38,987 nucleotides of DNA from Flavobacterium sp. (GCA_030152225.1 JASLHL010000262.1:1-38987), one strand, 5' to 3'; numbered from the stretch's first letter, positions 17,005-25,326 are shown. Made by a program: numbers and translations. Notes: generated by a model from the letters alone, not told the origin.

Positions 17005-19491
17005 TTAAAAGTCTTTTTTAAAGCCAAACATAAAACCATCTTTGAAGAATGCACTTCCTTGATAGGCGCGTACATAATCTACGCGGAACCCTTTCATGCT
17101 ACCAATACCGATATTAGATAGTCCTACGGTAAACTCTTGATATACCTTTGCTTCTGATGTAGCTGCATTGTGATAGCCCGCCACTACATTCCACCCTGTC
17201 CATTTCAGCAAAGGCAAGCGATTCATAATAAATCCTTTGAAATTATACTCTAGGTGAGTTTCTAGATAGGATTTGTTGGTACTCAAACTATAATAAGGCA
17301 ATAAGTTAAAAGAACTCATGCGGTCATTTTCAATATTCAAATGGGTTTCATTTCCTGAAAAATGCTTGTGATCGACATAAGCAATATCTTTTCCATTAAA
17401 AAAGTGTCCCCCTTTAACCGCATAGGAAAACTCGCCTTTGTTACCCAGTGTAATATCTTGTTTAATACCCACTGTAACTAAATCGTAGTTATAGCGATTT
17501 TCGCTACCTCCAAATGCTTTTTCGTATCCAACATTGATTTTTGGATATTTTGCATTGCGTATATACCAACGCTCCTCTGGATAAGAAATATAAGTCATAC
17601 CCAAATTGATATTCGCTCCTACTTTGAATTTGTATAAGTGATGTAATTCAATTGGCGCGCTTAAATCGTTTAAAGGCGCTGTAGGATCATTTGACGTATA
17701 GGCTCTACTTCCGGTATAAAAAGAACCATTGGCGTTGTTAAACAGCGGTTTTCGCTGCTCGTATCCTACTTCAGCTCCTAAGCTGATCGCCTCATCGACA
17801 AATTTGCCCTTATACCCTACATAAGCCTCTTCGTTGTTATAGTATTTGGCAAAGTTCTTTCTAAAGAGCAAAGAAAACAAACTATTGAAAACTTCACTGA
17901 TGTTATCCTTGTGAAACTGTTCTATTTTTGTTCCTCCTCTTACGTATACCGAAGATTTATTTAAGTCATTGAATTGATGACTTAAAGTACCGTAGGCACG
18001 AAAACGCTCAGAGGCAAATCCATAGTTAACATCCGCAGCAGCACGTGTATATGATTTTTTATCTTTTTCATACCAAGTCGCTGATAACCCCGTTCCCATA
18101 TAAAAACCTTGAACGGTATTAAATCCAATTTTGTCTAATTCGATTAAACCATCATAATTCAACGTAAAGTGCTCCTTTTTACTTCTGTATCGGTATCCTG
18201 TAATCGGAGCAAGAACATCAAAGCGATTGCGTACCATTCGAATACTATCTCGGTAAGCTGGCGACTCAATTCGCTCGCGGATACTATCTTTAAATTGGTA
18301 GTCTTTGCTTTCTTCAACAGTTAGGGGATACAAACGTTGGTTTGTCCAGAAGTCGTCGTCTTTTTTATTGGCGTCTTTGGCAAAGGATAAAACTTCTTTT
18401 CCAAAATCGGCTCTTGTAAAATTGGGTGTAAAATTGTAGTTGTTGAATACGCTCAAAAAGACACCTTGTCCTTTGAATCCAAATAAGTTAATCAACATAT
18501 CCAACGTTTGCGAACGCTTAACCCACGTTTGATTGGCTTCGTTGTAAAAGAAATTTTGACTGATAGCAATAGACTCGAGGAAAGGCTGTTGTAAGCTCAC
18601 GCCAGTCACAGTAAGATCCACGCCATATAATGCTGCTGTATCATCGTCAATATAAATATCGCCAAAGAAAACGGGCTGATTTTTTACTTTTGGTGTTACT
18701 TTGATTTTATTGATTACTACGCCATTGTCTTTGAAAGTAGCCTCTAAGTTAAATCGATAAAAAGAAAATGCCTGATTGGCCAAAGGAGAAATCATTTGGA
18801 TATCAAAATCGGCCATTCGAAATTGATTGTCGTAAAAATCATACATGGATTCATCGGCAGTATTAAAACTATAGCCGCTGTTGTTTCCACTAATCTTAGA
18901 GGCAACAATATGTTCTTTTAGTTGATTGGGTTTTTGATATTTTAATTCGGATACTGTTTCTGACAAGTACAGTATTCCCTGTCCTAAAGAGTCTAATCCG
19001 CTGGCTTTATCTTCACCAACATAGACTTTATCTTGTGCAAATTTGGGTATTTTCAAACTCTTGATCATTCCTTTGGAATAAAAATCGGCGGAGAAAGAGG
19101 CGACTCCTTGGGTATTTTTTGTCTTGTTGGCAATGGCTCTGCGAATAATTTCATCCGCAGGGTTCTTCCCCACCTTAATGACAATATCGTCCAATTGGAA
19201 CTCTTCTTCTTGAAGCACCACATCTAGAGTTAAGGGTTTTCCTTCGTATTGGACGTTTTTTCGTTCTGTTTTATAACCTAAAAACTGAAAAGCAAAAGTA
19301 TAATTGCCCGTGGACTTTGGTTTAATCTCATATTCTCCTTTGTCGTTACTGATAACCCCTTGCTGGGTTTGCTCCAAGATAATGGTCGCATAGCTAATGG
19401 GTTTTCCCGCTTGATCAACAAGCGTTCCGCTGACCTGTGCAAAAGAAAACAAAGACAGCGAACACACAAATAAGGTGATTAATTTTTTCAT
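17005..19491 (-). CDS. DUF5686 outer-membrane protein with carboxypeptidase-like regulatory domain
   Basis: The 828-residue protein has a signal peptide (MKKLITLFVCSLSLFSFAQ). A CarboxypepD_reg-like beta-sandwich follows (about 20-105: VSGTLVDQAGKPISYATIILE... GEYEIKP... FAFQFLGYKT), as found at the front of TonB-dependent and related outer-membrane proteins. The long remainder matches the DUF5686 plan, with Tyr/Phe-rich strands, and ends FMFGFKKDF with terminal Phe. I see no TonB-dependent plug motif. Family members are abundant in Flavobacteriia and their function is unknown; a surface barrel role is inferred. It is a single gene with a shared terminator downstream. Confidence 0.88.
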   Translation of the reverse strand: MKKLITLFVCSLSLFSFAQVSGTLVDQAGKPISYATIILEQTQQGVISNDKGEYEIKPKSTGNYTFAFQFLGYKTERKNVQYEGKPLTLDVVLQEEEFQLDDIVIKVGKNPADEIIRRAIANKTKNTQGVASFSADFYSKGMIKSLKIPKFAQDKVYVGEDKASGLDSLGQGILYLSETVSELKYQKPNQLKEHIVASKISGNNSGYSFNTADESMYDFYDNQFRMADFDIQMISPLANQAFSFYRFNLEATFKDNGVVINKIKVTPKVKNQPVFFGDIYIDDDTAALYGVDLTVTGVSLQQPFLESIAISQNFFYNEANQTWVKRSQTLDMLINLFGFKGQGVFLSVFNNYNFTPNFTRADFGKEVLSFAKDANKKDDDFWTNQRLYPLTVEESKDYQFKDSIRERIESPAYRDSIRMVRNRFDVLAPITGYRYRSKKEHFTLNYDGLIELDKIGFNTVQGFYMGTGLSATWYEKDKKSYTRAAADVNYGFASERFRAYGTLSHQFNDLNKSSVYVRGGTKIEQFHKDNISEVFNSLFSLLFRKNFAKYYNNEEAYVGYKGKFVDEAISLGAEVGYEQRKPLFNNANGSFYTGSRAYTSNDPTAPLNDLSAPIELHHLYKFKVGANINLGMTYISYPEERWYIRNAKYPKINVGYEKAFGGSENRYNYDLVTVGIKQDITLGNKGEFSYAVKGGHFFNGKDIAYVDHKHFSGNETHLNIENDRMSSFNLLPYYSLSTNKSYLETHLEYNFKGFIMNRLPLLKWTGWNVVAGYHNAATSEAKVYQEFTVGLSNIGIGSMKGFRVDYVRAYQGSAFFKDGFMFGFKKDF

Positions 19492-19616
19492 GTGATGTAT
19501 GTTGGTTGATAAACGATAAGACGCTGCACTTTCATTTATGTTACATCACCTGCACTTTCTTTTGTGTTTATTCCCTAATTTACCTCTTTAAAAAAAGGGA
19601 GCATTTGCTATTTAGA

Positions 19617-20324
19617 TTAGGAAATAACTCGGTATTTTTCAACTAATTGCACCAGTTCTGTCTGCAATTTTGGTTTGAGAATAAAGATAGCAATATAGCT
19701 CCACAAGCTCATTAAAAGTACCAGAAGGGCGATAAGCCCAATCACCCAGGCATTGACCTCAAAAGTATGTGTCATATTGGGCAGTTGAATAAAAATGGTA
19801 CTAACCGATAAAAAAGCTCCTCCAGAATAGCTTTGAATTGCAACGGTCTCCAATAGGAATTTTCGCTGAGTCAAACGCTGTTGTTGCTTTAGTTTTCGCT
19901 GCCATAGGGTACCTATAATCATATAAATAGTTGTCAACCCAAAAAGCAAGCAAAAGAGAAACCAAACTCCATTTTCTTGATAAGTAACCCCTATAGTAAA
20001 TAGGATCAAGTACAGCGCTATTGAAAAAATGATCTTTGGCAACGTAAAGAATGACATCAATTGTTTCAGCATCATTTTGATATAAACTTTAGTCAATCGA
20101 TTGACCTTGACCTCTACCACATCGCTAAACCCAAAGATGCCAAACTTTTTAAATGCAATTTGCAGAGCCTGTTCAAAGGATACTTGTTCATCCTGCACCC
20201 ATTGCGCTTCAATATCGTGAGCTAAGTGATCGACCAATTCCAACTCCACATCGTAAAACTCAACATAGTGTTGCCGTACAAAACGGTGTAATTGTTCAAT
20301 TGCGGTTGGACTAAGTATCTTCAT
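19617..20324 (-). CDS. PadR-linked membrane protein, paralogue 6 (HAAS-like N-terminal domain)
   Basis: The 235-residue protein is last of six tandem paralogues in the padR operon. The N-terminal helical domain (about residues 1-75) holds VELELVDHLAHDIEAQW and a downstream FEQALQIAFKKFGIFGF block. About four membrane helices follow (for example IIFSIALYLILFTIGV, WFLFCLLFGLTTIYMII, AWVIGLIALLVLLMSLWSYIAIFIL). The first domain is almost identical to that of the preceding gene (58 of 62 residues from EQLH to DVVE), while the membrane part is not. It starts 3 bp after the preceding gene. No enzyme motif is visible; I infer a membrane-bound partner of PadR. The HAAS assignment is by pattern only. 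Confidence 0.7.
   Translation of the reverse strand: MKILSPTAIEQLHRFVRQHYVEFYDVELELVDHLAHDIEAQWVQDEQVSFEQALQIAFKKFGIFGFSDVVEVKVNRLTKVYIKMMLKQLMSFFTLPKIIFSIALYLILFTIGVTYQENGVWFLFCLLFGLTTIYMIIGTLWQRKLKQQQRLTQRKFLLETVAIQSYSGGAFLSVSTIFIQLPNMTHTFEVNAWVIGLIALLVLLMSLWSYIAIFILKPKLQTELVQLVEKYRVIS
20112..20301 (-). repeat. Direct repeat, copy 2: N-terminal coding block of paralogue 6
   Basis: This 190-bp segment matches 20820-21009 with about 14 differences by my hand alignment (about 93% identity), with no gaps. Identity falls off sharply on the 3' (membrane-domain) side. It is a recent intragenic duplication or gene conversion. Confidence 0.85.
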
Positions 20325-20327
20325 CGT

Positions 20328-21035
20328 TTATAAGGTTACTATTTTTGTTTTCTGTTCGTTCAAATCACGTTCAACCTTTGGAACTACCACAGCTTTTAAT
20401 ACATAAACGTACAATACAGTTACCGTAAGTATAAAAACAGAGAGCAGTGAAAGCGCTGTATTTTCAGTATTAAATCCCCGTGGTAGAATCCATCTAAACT
20501 CATAAAGCGTAATGAAATAATAGGGCCATACTTCTAAGTTGTACAGTACGGATTGCAACAGCCATTTTTTTTCTTTTGCCTTTTCTCTGACTTTTTTCTC
20601 CCGATGTAATTTTACCATTTGCACGACGATAAATAAAAATCCAAGGCCTAAAAATAGGTCTTCAACGAATCGTATTCCATATTGAGTAAGATACGTTTTT
20701 GCGAGGTAGAGTACTAAAAACAACGCCACTGACACAACAATTTTAGGTAAAGTAAAAAATTCCTTTAATAATCGAAAGCTCTCTTTATAGTAAGCGCTAT
20801 TTAATTTGTTAATCTTTTGTTCCACCACATCGCTGAACCCAAAAACACCAAACTTTTTAAATGCAATTTGCAAAGCCTGTTCAAAAGATACTTGTACATC
20901 CTTCGCCCATTGCGCTTCTATATCGTGAGCTAAATGATCGACCAATTCCAACTCCACATCGTAAAACTCAACATAGTGTTGACGTACAAAACGGTGTAAT
21001 TGTTCAATTTCTTGAAGTGTAACTTTTCTCTCCAT
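20328..21035 (-). CDS. PadR-linked membrane protein, paralogue 5 (HAAS-like N-terminal domain)
   Basis: The 235-residue protein is a close sister of the next gene in its first third: residues 10-71 differ at only 4 of 62 sites. Both keep FFTLPKI where the membrane part begins. After that the sequences diverge: here the helices are VVSVALFLVLYLAKTYL, FLGLGFLFIVVQMV and LSLLSVFILTVTVLYVYVL, with a highly charged loop HREKKVREKAKEKKW facing one side. It lies 12 bp after paralogue 4. The pair lacks the Trp and GIPxF motifs of paralogues 1-4, so it forms its own subgroup. Confidence 0.7.
   Translation of the reverse strand: MERKVTLQEIEQLHRFVRQHYVEFYDVELELVDHLAHDIEAQWAKDVQVSFEQALQIAFKKFGVFGFSDVVEQKINKLNSAYYKESFRLLKEFFTLPKIVVSVALFLVLYLAKTYLTQYGIRFVEDLFLGLGFLFIVVQMVKLHREKKVREKAKEKKWLLQSVLYNLEVWPYYFITLYEFRWILPRGFNTENTALSLLSVFILTVTVLYVYVLKAVVVPKVERDLNEQKTKIVTL
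20820..21009 (-). repeat. Direct repeat, copy 1: N-terminal coding block of paralogue 5
   Basis: Partner of the repeat at 20112-20301. The stretch from about 20938 to 21009 has a single mismatch after the first base change, so even third codon positions are conserved. Confidence 0.85.
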
Positions 21036-21047
21036 ATCTTCTACATT

Positions 21048-21722
21048 TTATAGCATTTGCCATTTAATTTGGTATACTTTCTCTTTGTGATAATCCATTC
21101 TCCACTGAATCAAATAGAACAACGTACTAATGCCTATCAATAAATACATATAAAAATACCAATCTCCAGAAGGCATGAGCCTAAATCGACTCACTCCTCC
21201 TATGATAATAATAAAACTCTGTATCATACCGAGTCTCTTGAATTCAACGCGCAGAAAAGTCCCTGTTGCCGTTTGTAATGGCATATTTTCTACTAAGCTG
21301 AAATTTCTTAGAAACATTATTACACAACTAATAAACAATAGCACTAAAATTCCCAATCCCCATACATAGTCCTCGCCTAGGGCTACTATGCCATGGAACA
21401 AACCCGCAAACAACAAGGTGGTCAGTACACCAAACAGACACGCTCGTCCACCTCGTTTAAAGCGTTCTTTTTTCCATTGTTGTGCAACAAAATACGGAAT
21501 CCCTCTAAAAAATCCCTTGGCAGGTTTCAATAACACATCCCATTTTGCAATCACAAGAACAAAGGCTTCTTCGTAATTTTTTCCTGTATGAAGTTCTGTT
21601 TCAATATCCGAAGCAATATGATCGACTACTTCTGCTCGAAGATCGATATAATACAAGCGATAGTGTTCCAGTAGAAACTGGTCTATATGTTGGAGTTGGT
21701 GTGGTGTAAGATTAATCATCAT
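21048..21722 (-). CDS. PadR-linked membrane protein, paralogue 4 (HAAS-like N-terminal domain)
   Basis: The 224-residue protein has the shared N-terminal domain (residues 1-80): LRAEVVDHIASDIETELHTGKNYEEAF, then a KWDVLLKP block and FRGIPYFVAQQW, the GIPxF motif shared with paralogues 1-3. Four hydrophobic segments follow (LFGVLTTLLFAGLFHGIVAL, VWGLGILVLLFISCVIMFL, MIQSFIIIIGGVSRF, YFYMYLLIGISTLFYLI). It begins 1 bp after paralogue 3 ends and so is translationally coupled. The function is unknown; the context points to signalling with PadR. Confidence 0.7.
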   Translation of the reverse strand: MMINLTPHQLQHIDQFLLEHYRLYYIDLRAEVVDHIASDIETELHTGKNYEEAFVLVIAKWDVLLKPAKGFFRGIPYFVAQQWKKERFKRGGRACLFGVLTTLLFAGLFHGIVALGEDYVWGLGILVLLFISCVIMFLRNFSLVENMPLQTATGTFLRVEFKRLGMIQSFIIIIGGVSRFRLMPSGDWYFYMYLLIGISTLFYLIQWRMDYHKEKVYQIKWQML

Positions 21723-21723
21723 T

Positions 21724-22359
21724 TCACTTTTTTACTGTCCTAAATTGATAAAGACGATAAGATAAATAGGTATTCACGGCAAATAAAAAACAAGAAGTGT
21801 ATAGAATCGTTGGAGCCCGTTCTTCAAGAATAGTGGGTACATCCCACATCCAACCTAATAGGATCAGTAAAACAAGTAGTGCCATAACATTCAAATAGTT
21901 TAAATAATGTAGTTGTTTTTTATAATAATTGAGTGAAAAACTCTGTTGATGTTTCACTTGATGTAAACACTGTTGATTTATAAGCCACGAAAACAGCAAA
22001 AGACCCCAACTACTCGATGTTAAAATATAGTTTACTTCTCCTAGTAAGCTCAAGAAAAGTGAAAGACTAAGGATAATCCCCACATGAACCAACAGGTCAT
22101 TTTTTATCAGCCGACGTGCAATAAAACGCGGAATGTTTTGATAGCCATTAAACCGCGAGGGGTGTAAATGAGGGTGCCATTGATTGAAGACATTCATAAA
22201 AGCGATCTTATACGATTGTCCTTGATTGATTTGTTCTTCAATCGCACAAGCAATATGATCTAATACCTCACCTCGTACCTCTTCATCTACTTGCATAGCG
22301 TATTGATCAACTAAAAAATCTTCCACTTGTTGCAATTGGTCTGTCGTGAGTGTTTGCAT
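21724..22359 (-). CDS. PadR-linked membrane protein, paralogue 3 (HAAS-like N-terminal domain)
   Basis: This protein has 211 residues. The N-terminal domain contains VRGEVLDHIACAIEEQINQGQSYKIAF, FNQWHPHLHP and NIPRFIARRL, the last a variant of the GIPxF motif. Membrane segments follow: LLVHVGIILSLSLFLSLLG, WGLLLFSWLI, YLNVMALLVLLILLGWMW and ILYTSCFLFAVNTYLSY. It shares the HIACxIE core, including the Cys, with paralogues 1 and 2. It sits 15 bp after paralogue 2. Confidence 0.7.
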   Translation of the reverse strand: MQTLTTDQLQQVEDFLVDQYAMQVDEEVRGEVLDHIACAIEEQINQGQSYKIAFMNVFNQWHPHLHPSRFNGYQNIPRFIARRLIKNDLLVHVGIILSLSLFLSLLGEVNYILTSSSWGLLLFSWLINQQCLHQVKHQQSFSLNYYKKQLHYLNYLNVMALLVLLILLGWMWDVPTILEERAPTILYTSCFLFAVNTYLSYRLYQFRTVKK

Positions 22360-22374
22360 GCTTCCAGATTTAAA

Positions 22375-23016
22375 TTATATCGATTGCGTTTTCACCTTGC
22401 GATACTGTTGCATCACCTGACTAGCAAAAAACACATTCAAGATCAACAAGTGAACAGCTACTACAAATAGATGATAGGGAGTCAAAAGAACATCTTGTGC
22501 AATGTCCTTTCTTAGGTGGAACATTGCCACGGTTAATGAGATGATATTCACTAGCATCACACTGCCCAAGACATGCATATAGAACTTCATTTCATAACTC
22601 TTTTGCTTAAAGAAGCGCTTTTGTACCACCACAGAAATAAGGAACCCAAGTAGGATACAGCCAAAACTAACCCAAGGAGTAGGCGTGAACTCCATAACCT
22701 GCAAACTCTCAAGGAGCCAGCTCATCAAAAATAAAAGGAAAAAAACGAGGTAAAACACGGCATCTTTACGATACAGTTGCTTTACGATACACGTAGGAAT
22801 ACCCTGTTTTCCCAGCACAGGTTTCAATTCAAAATGCCATTTTCCCAGCACATGTTGTTTTGCTTGTGTATACTCAACCCCTTGCTCAAGATACTCCTCA
22901 ATTTCACAAGCGATATGGTCCACAACCTCATCGCGGAATGCTTGAAAATTCAGATCGTATTGTTGAATCAATCGGGTTTCTATTTCTAGTATTTGTTTGG
23001 TTGTCAGTTTCTTCAT
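22375..23016 (-). CDS. PadR-linked membrane protein, paralogue 2 (HAAS-like N-terminal domain)
   Basis: This protein has 213 residues. The N-terminal domain carries FRDEVVDHIACEIEEYLEQGVEYTQA, GKWHFELKP and QGIPTCIVKQL, then four membrane helices (VFYLVFFLLFLMSWLLE, WVSFGCILLGFLISVVV, VLGSVMLVNIISLTVAMF, YHLFVVAVHLLILNVFF). It is separated from paralogue 1 by 69 bp, the largest gap in the cluster. That gap holds a near-match to the -7 element (TATGTTTA at 23043-23036, ending 19 bp before the ATG), so a second, internal promoter is possible. Confidence 0.7.
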   Translation of the reverse strand: MKKLTTKQILEIETRLIQQYDLNFQAFRDEVVDHIACEIEEYLEQGVEYTQAKQHVLGKWHFELKPVLGKQGIPTCIVKQLYRKDAVFYLVFFLLFLMSWLLESLQVMEFTPTPWVSFGCILLGFLISVVVQKRFFKQKSYEMKFYMHVLGSVMLVNIISLTVAMFHLRKDIAQDVLLTPYHLFVVAVHLLILNVFFASQVMQQYRKVKTQSI

Positions 23017-23085
23017 TTTTTATAAACTACGAGATTAAACATAGTACAAAACATTGTTTTTTCCGTCTTTTCTTCTTGCTATGCG

Positions 23086-23739
23086 TTATTTCGCTAACTT
23101 AAATTTTTGATGTTTACAATATTTTCTAAATCGCAGGAGCAAAAAGGAGTTGAAAATAAAATAGTAAACCAATAAAAAACTAAAATTAGACATCTGCTCA
23201 TAGGTTCTCCAGATCATGTAAAAAACAACCACAAGAACAAAAGGGATTGCACTCTTAATCCAGGTACTCCTTGCTTTTCCTCTAAAAAAATCATAGCGAT
23301 AATCCTGTATATGCTTTGATTCTTTATGTATAATAAAAACACCACAGGTATGTAAAACAAACAAAGAACTCATCAAGATGATCTGATTCCATTGTAAATA
23401 CCAAGACGCCAGCAACAAGGGAATGGATAAAATCGCAGCGATCAGTAGCGATTGTAGCTCAACTTTTGTATACTCCTTATTGAATTGATTCAAAATAAAA
23501 TGCGGAATTCCTTTGAATACTCCTTTCTCATCAGCAATCAATCGAACATTCCACGTTCTAAAAACTAGGGTTGTTGCTTCTTCATAGGTTTCTCCCTGAT
23601 TCATTACTTCTTCAATCGCACAAGCGATGTGATCGAGAATCTCATATCGAATTTCATCCTGTTGCAACTCGTATTTTTGCAGTAATCGATCCTCAATGGA
23701 CTGTACTTGTTCTAGGGTTAATTTTTTCATTTGCTCCAT
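23086..23739 (-). CDS. PadR-linked membrane protein, paralogue 1 (HAAS-like N-terminal domain)
   Basis: The 217-residue protein is first after padR, 21 bp from its stop. The N-terminal domain has IRYEILDHIACAIEEVMNQ, then GETYEEATTLVFRTWNVRL and FKGIPHFILNQF. Membrane helices follow (LLIAAILSIPLLLASWYL, IILMSSLFVLHTCGVFII, IPFVLVVVFYMIW, SFLLVYYFIFNSFLLL). An in-frame ATG at 23730 (MKKLTLEQ) is an equally good start and matches the start of paralogue 2. The layout of a helical pair with an acidic/His core, a Gly turn and then a membrane anchor recalls DUF1700-like HAAS proteins that partner PadR regulators. That link is inferred, not demonstrated. Confidence 0.72.
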   Translation of the reverse strand: MEQMKKLTLEQVQSIEDRLLQKYELQQDEIRYEILDHIACAIEEVMNQGETYEEATTLVFRTWNVRLIADEKGVFKGIPHFILNQFNKEYTKVELQSLLIAAILSIPLLLASWYLQWNQIILMSSLFVLHTCGVFIIHKESKHIQDYRYDFFRGKARSTWIKSAIPFVLVVVFYMIWRTYEQMSNFSFLLVYYFIFNSFLLLRFRKYCKHQKFKLAK

Positions 23740-23760
23740 AATCTATTCGTTTATACAGTC

Positions 23761-24096
23761 TTAAGTCAATTTCAGGTTAACGATATTTTGCATGTTTCGA
23801 ATGAAATTTTCCAATTCCTCCATCTTATTATCTGTTTCCTTTACACCACTTTCGGTCAATTTATAGTACTTTCTTACTCGTCCATCTACGCGTTCCATGT
23901 CCACATCTAAAAAACCATCTGCCTCCAACTTGTGCAGAGCTGGGTAAAGTGCTCCTTCGGTCAGACTCATCTCCCCTGTGGTAATTTCCTTTACTTTTTG
24001 GGTAATTTCATAGCCGTACATGCGACCGTTTTCAGCCAATAACTTCATGATAATTGTATTCAAGCTACCTTTGTATAGTTGTTGTTGCTTTGCCAT
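23761..24096 (-). CDS. PadR family transcriptional regulator
   Basis: This 111-residue winged-helix regulator of the short PadR subfamily 2 has the signature YGYEITQKVKE (about residues 27-37), then LTEGALYPALHKLEADGFL, the recognition helix and wing, and GRVRKYYKLTESG. The short C-terminal helix is for dimerisation. It is the first gene of an operon with six membrane-protein paralogues. Its promoter region holds a perfect palindrome over the -33 position (24135-24157) and a matching half-site near the transcription start. This strongly suggests autorepression of the whole operon. The inducing signal is not known. Confidence 0.92.
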   Translation of the reverse strand: MAKQQQLYKGSLNTIIMKLLAENGRMYGYEITQKVKEITTGEMSLTEGALYPALHKLEADGFLDVDMERVDGRVRKYYKLTESGVKETDNKMEELENFIRNMQNIVNLKLT

Positions 24097-24107
24097 ATAT
24101 AAGATTC

Positions 24108-24116
24108 TTAGGTATA
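24108..24116 (+). promoter_or_regulatory. Isolated PadR half-site (candidate)
   Basis: TTAGGTATA repeats most of one arm (TTATAGGTATA) of the main palindrome and lies at the expected padR transcription start. It may be a secondary operator contact. Confidence 0.4.
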
Positions 24117-24124
24117 CAAATATA
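24117..24124 (-). promoter_or_regulatory. -7 promoter element of the padR operon
   Basis: TATATTTG is a full TAnnTTTG match ending 20 bp before the padR ATG at 24096. The -33 position falls inside the palindrome at 24135-24157. Confidence 0.7.
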
Positions 24125-24134
24125 GTATTTTTTT

Positions 24135-24157
24135 TATACCTATAACTTATAGGTATA
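24135..24157. promoter_or_regulatory. Perfect palindrome, candidate PadR operator
   Basis: Arms TATACCTATAA and TTATAGGTATA are exact reverse complements around a single C. The centre at 24146 is 26 bp upstream of the middle of the padR -7 element, so bound protein would cover the -33 box. The divergent ferredoxin reductase promoter (-7 at 24210) is about 60 bp away and might or might not be affected. Confidence 0.7.
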
Positions 24158-24209
24158 ATAATTTTCGTTAATCTGAGTTCTAAAACTTCCTTTTACACCA
24201 TGGGTTTTG

Positions 24210-24217
24210 TATTTTTG
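24210..24217 (+). promoter_or_regulatory. -7 promoter element of the ferredoxin reductase gene
   Basis: TATTTTTG is a full TAnnTTTG match ending 22 bp before the ATG at 24240. No clear -33 TTTG is seen. Confidence 0.6.
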
Positions 24218-24239
24218 CCCAAAATAAACAGAACTAACC

Positions 24240-25292
24240 ATGTCAAGATTCAACAATTTAACGGTAAAAGAGATTCGCAGCGAAACTCCTCATGCGGTTT
24301 CAATCGCATTGGAAATTCCGGCTTCCTTACAACAAGAGTATACCTTTGTTGCTGGGCAATATCTCAACATTAGCTATGAACATAACGGCAAAGAGATAAG
24401 ACGAGCTTATTCGATCTGCTCGACCCCGCAAAGTGGAGAGATCCGCATTGTTGTAAAGAAAGTAGAACAAGGTATTTTTTCTACCTATGCTAATGATGTG
24501 TTGAAAGTTGGTGATCAATTGGCTGTAGAGGCTCCTGATGGACGATTTACTTTTAGTCCCAATCCAGAAGCATCAGCTAATTATGCAGCCTTTGCTGCAG
24601 GTAGTGGAATTACACCAGTTATGTCCATTTTACAAAGTGTTTTAACACAAGAACCCAACAGTAAATTTGTTCTGGTTTATGGGAATAAATCAAAAGAGGA
24701 GACCATCTTCCATGAGCAATTACACCAACTTCAGGAGCAATATCCTGAACAGCTTTATGTTCACTTTGTATATTCGAGAATGAGAGAAGGCGATTCTCTT
24801 TTTGGACGTATTGACAAAGCGGCCATCAATTTTGTAGTAAACAATAAACATCAAGATAAAACTTTTTCAACCTATTTCTTGTGTGGACCAGAAGAAATGA
24901 TTGACTTAGTAAGTGATACCCTTCAGTCAAAAGGGGTAGAAAAAGAGCAGATTCTCTTTGAGATCTTCACCCCTAATACAGATGGGAACACCCCAGTAGA
25001 AGCACAAGGAGGAAGTACGAAAGTAACAGTTGTTGTAGACGATGAAGAATCGACCTTTGAGATGCCAAAGAGTCAAGCGCTTTTAACTGGCGTCTTAGAT
25101 GCTGGTATTGATGCGCCTTATTCGTGTCAGGGAGGAATTTGTAGCTCTTGCATGTGCCGTATTACTAAGGGATCTGCAACTATGAAACGCAATAGTATAC
25201 TGACTGATGATGAAGTTGCTGAAGGATTAATTCTATCGTGTCAAGCGATTGTCACTTCAGATGAAATCCACATCAACTACGATGATATATAG
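24240..25292 (+). CDS. PaaE-type ferredoxin--NADP reductase with C-terminal 2Fe-2S domain
   Basis: The 350-residue flavoprotein has an FAD-binding FNR domain (about 1-105; RRAYSICSTP binds FAD), an NAD(P)-binding domain (about 108-235; AAGSGITPVMSI, FLCGPEEMI), and a plant-type 2Fe-2S ferredoxin domain (about 260-350). The cluster ligands are CQGGICSSCMC plus a distal SCQA cysteine. The layout is that of PaaE, the reductase of phenylacetyl-CoA epoxidase, and of related oxygenase reductases. No paaABCD genes lie in the window, so a general ferredoxin/oxygenase reductase role is safer than paaE. It is divergent from padR and ends at its own terminator. Confidence 0.88.
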   Translation: MSRFNNLTVKEIRSETPHAVSIALEIPASLQQEYTFVAGQYLNISYEHNGKEIRRAYSICSTPQSGEIRIVVKKVEQGIFSTYANDVLKVGDQLAVEAPDGRFTFSPNPEASANYAAFAAGSGITPVMSILQSVLTQEPNSKFVLVYGNKSKEETIFHEQLHQLQEQYPEQLYVHFVYSRMREGDSLFGRIDKAAINFVVNNKHQDKTFSTYFLCGPEEMIDLVSDTLQSKGVEKEQILFEIFTPNTDGNTPVEAQGGSTKVTVVVDDEESTFEMPKSQALLTGVLDAGIDAPYSCQGGICSSCMCRITKGSATMKRNSILTDDEVAEGLILSCQAIVTSDEIHINYDDI

Positions 25293-25293
25293 T

Positions 25294-25321
25294 AAAAAAG
25301 GCTACAGTTGCAGCCTTTTTT
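25294..25321. terminator. Bidirectional rho-independent terminator
   Basis: A 10-bp stem AAAAAAGGCT / AGCCTTTTTT encloses an 8-nt loop. It lies between the ferredoxin reductase (+) and lipoprotein (-) stops. Confidence 0.85.
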
Positions 25322-25326
25322 ATGTC

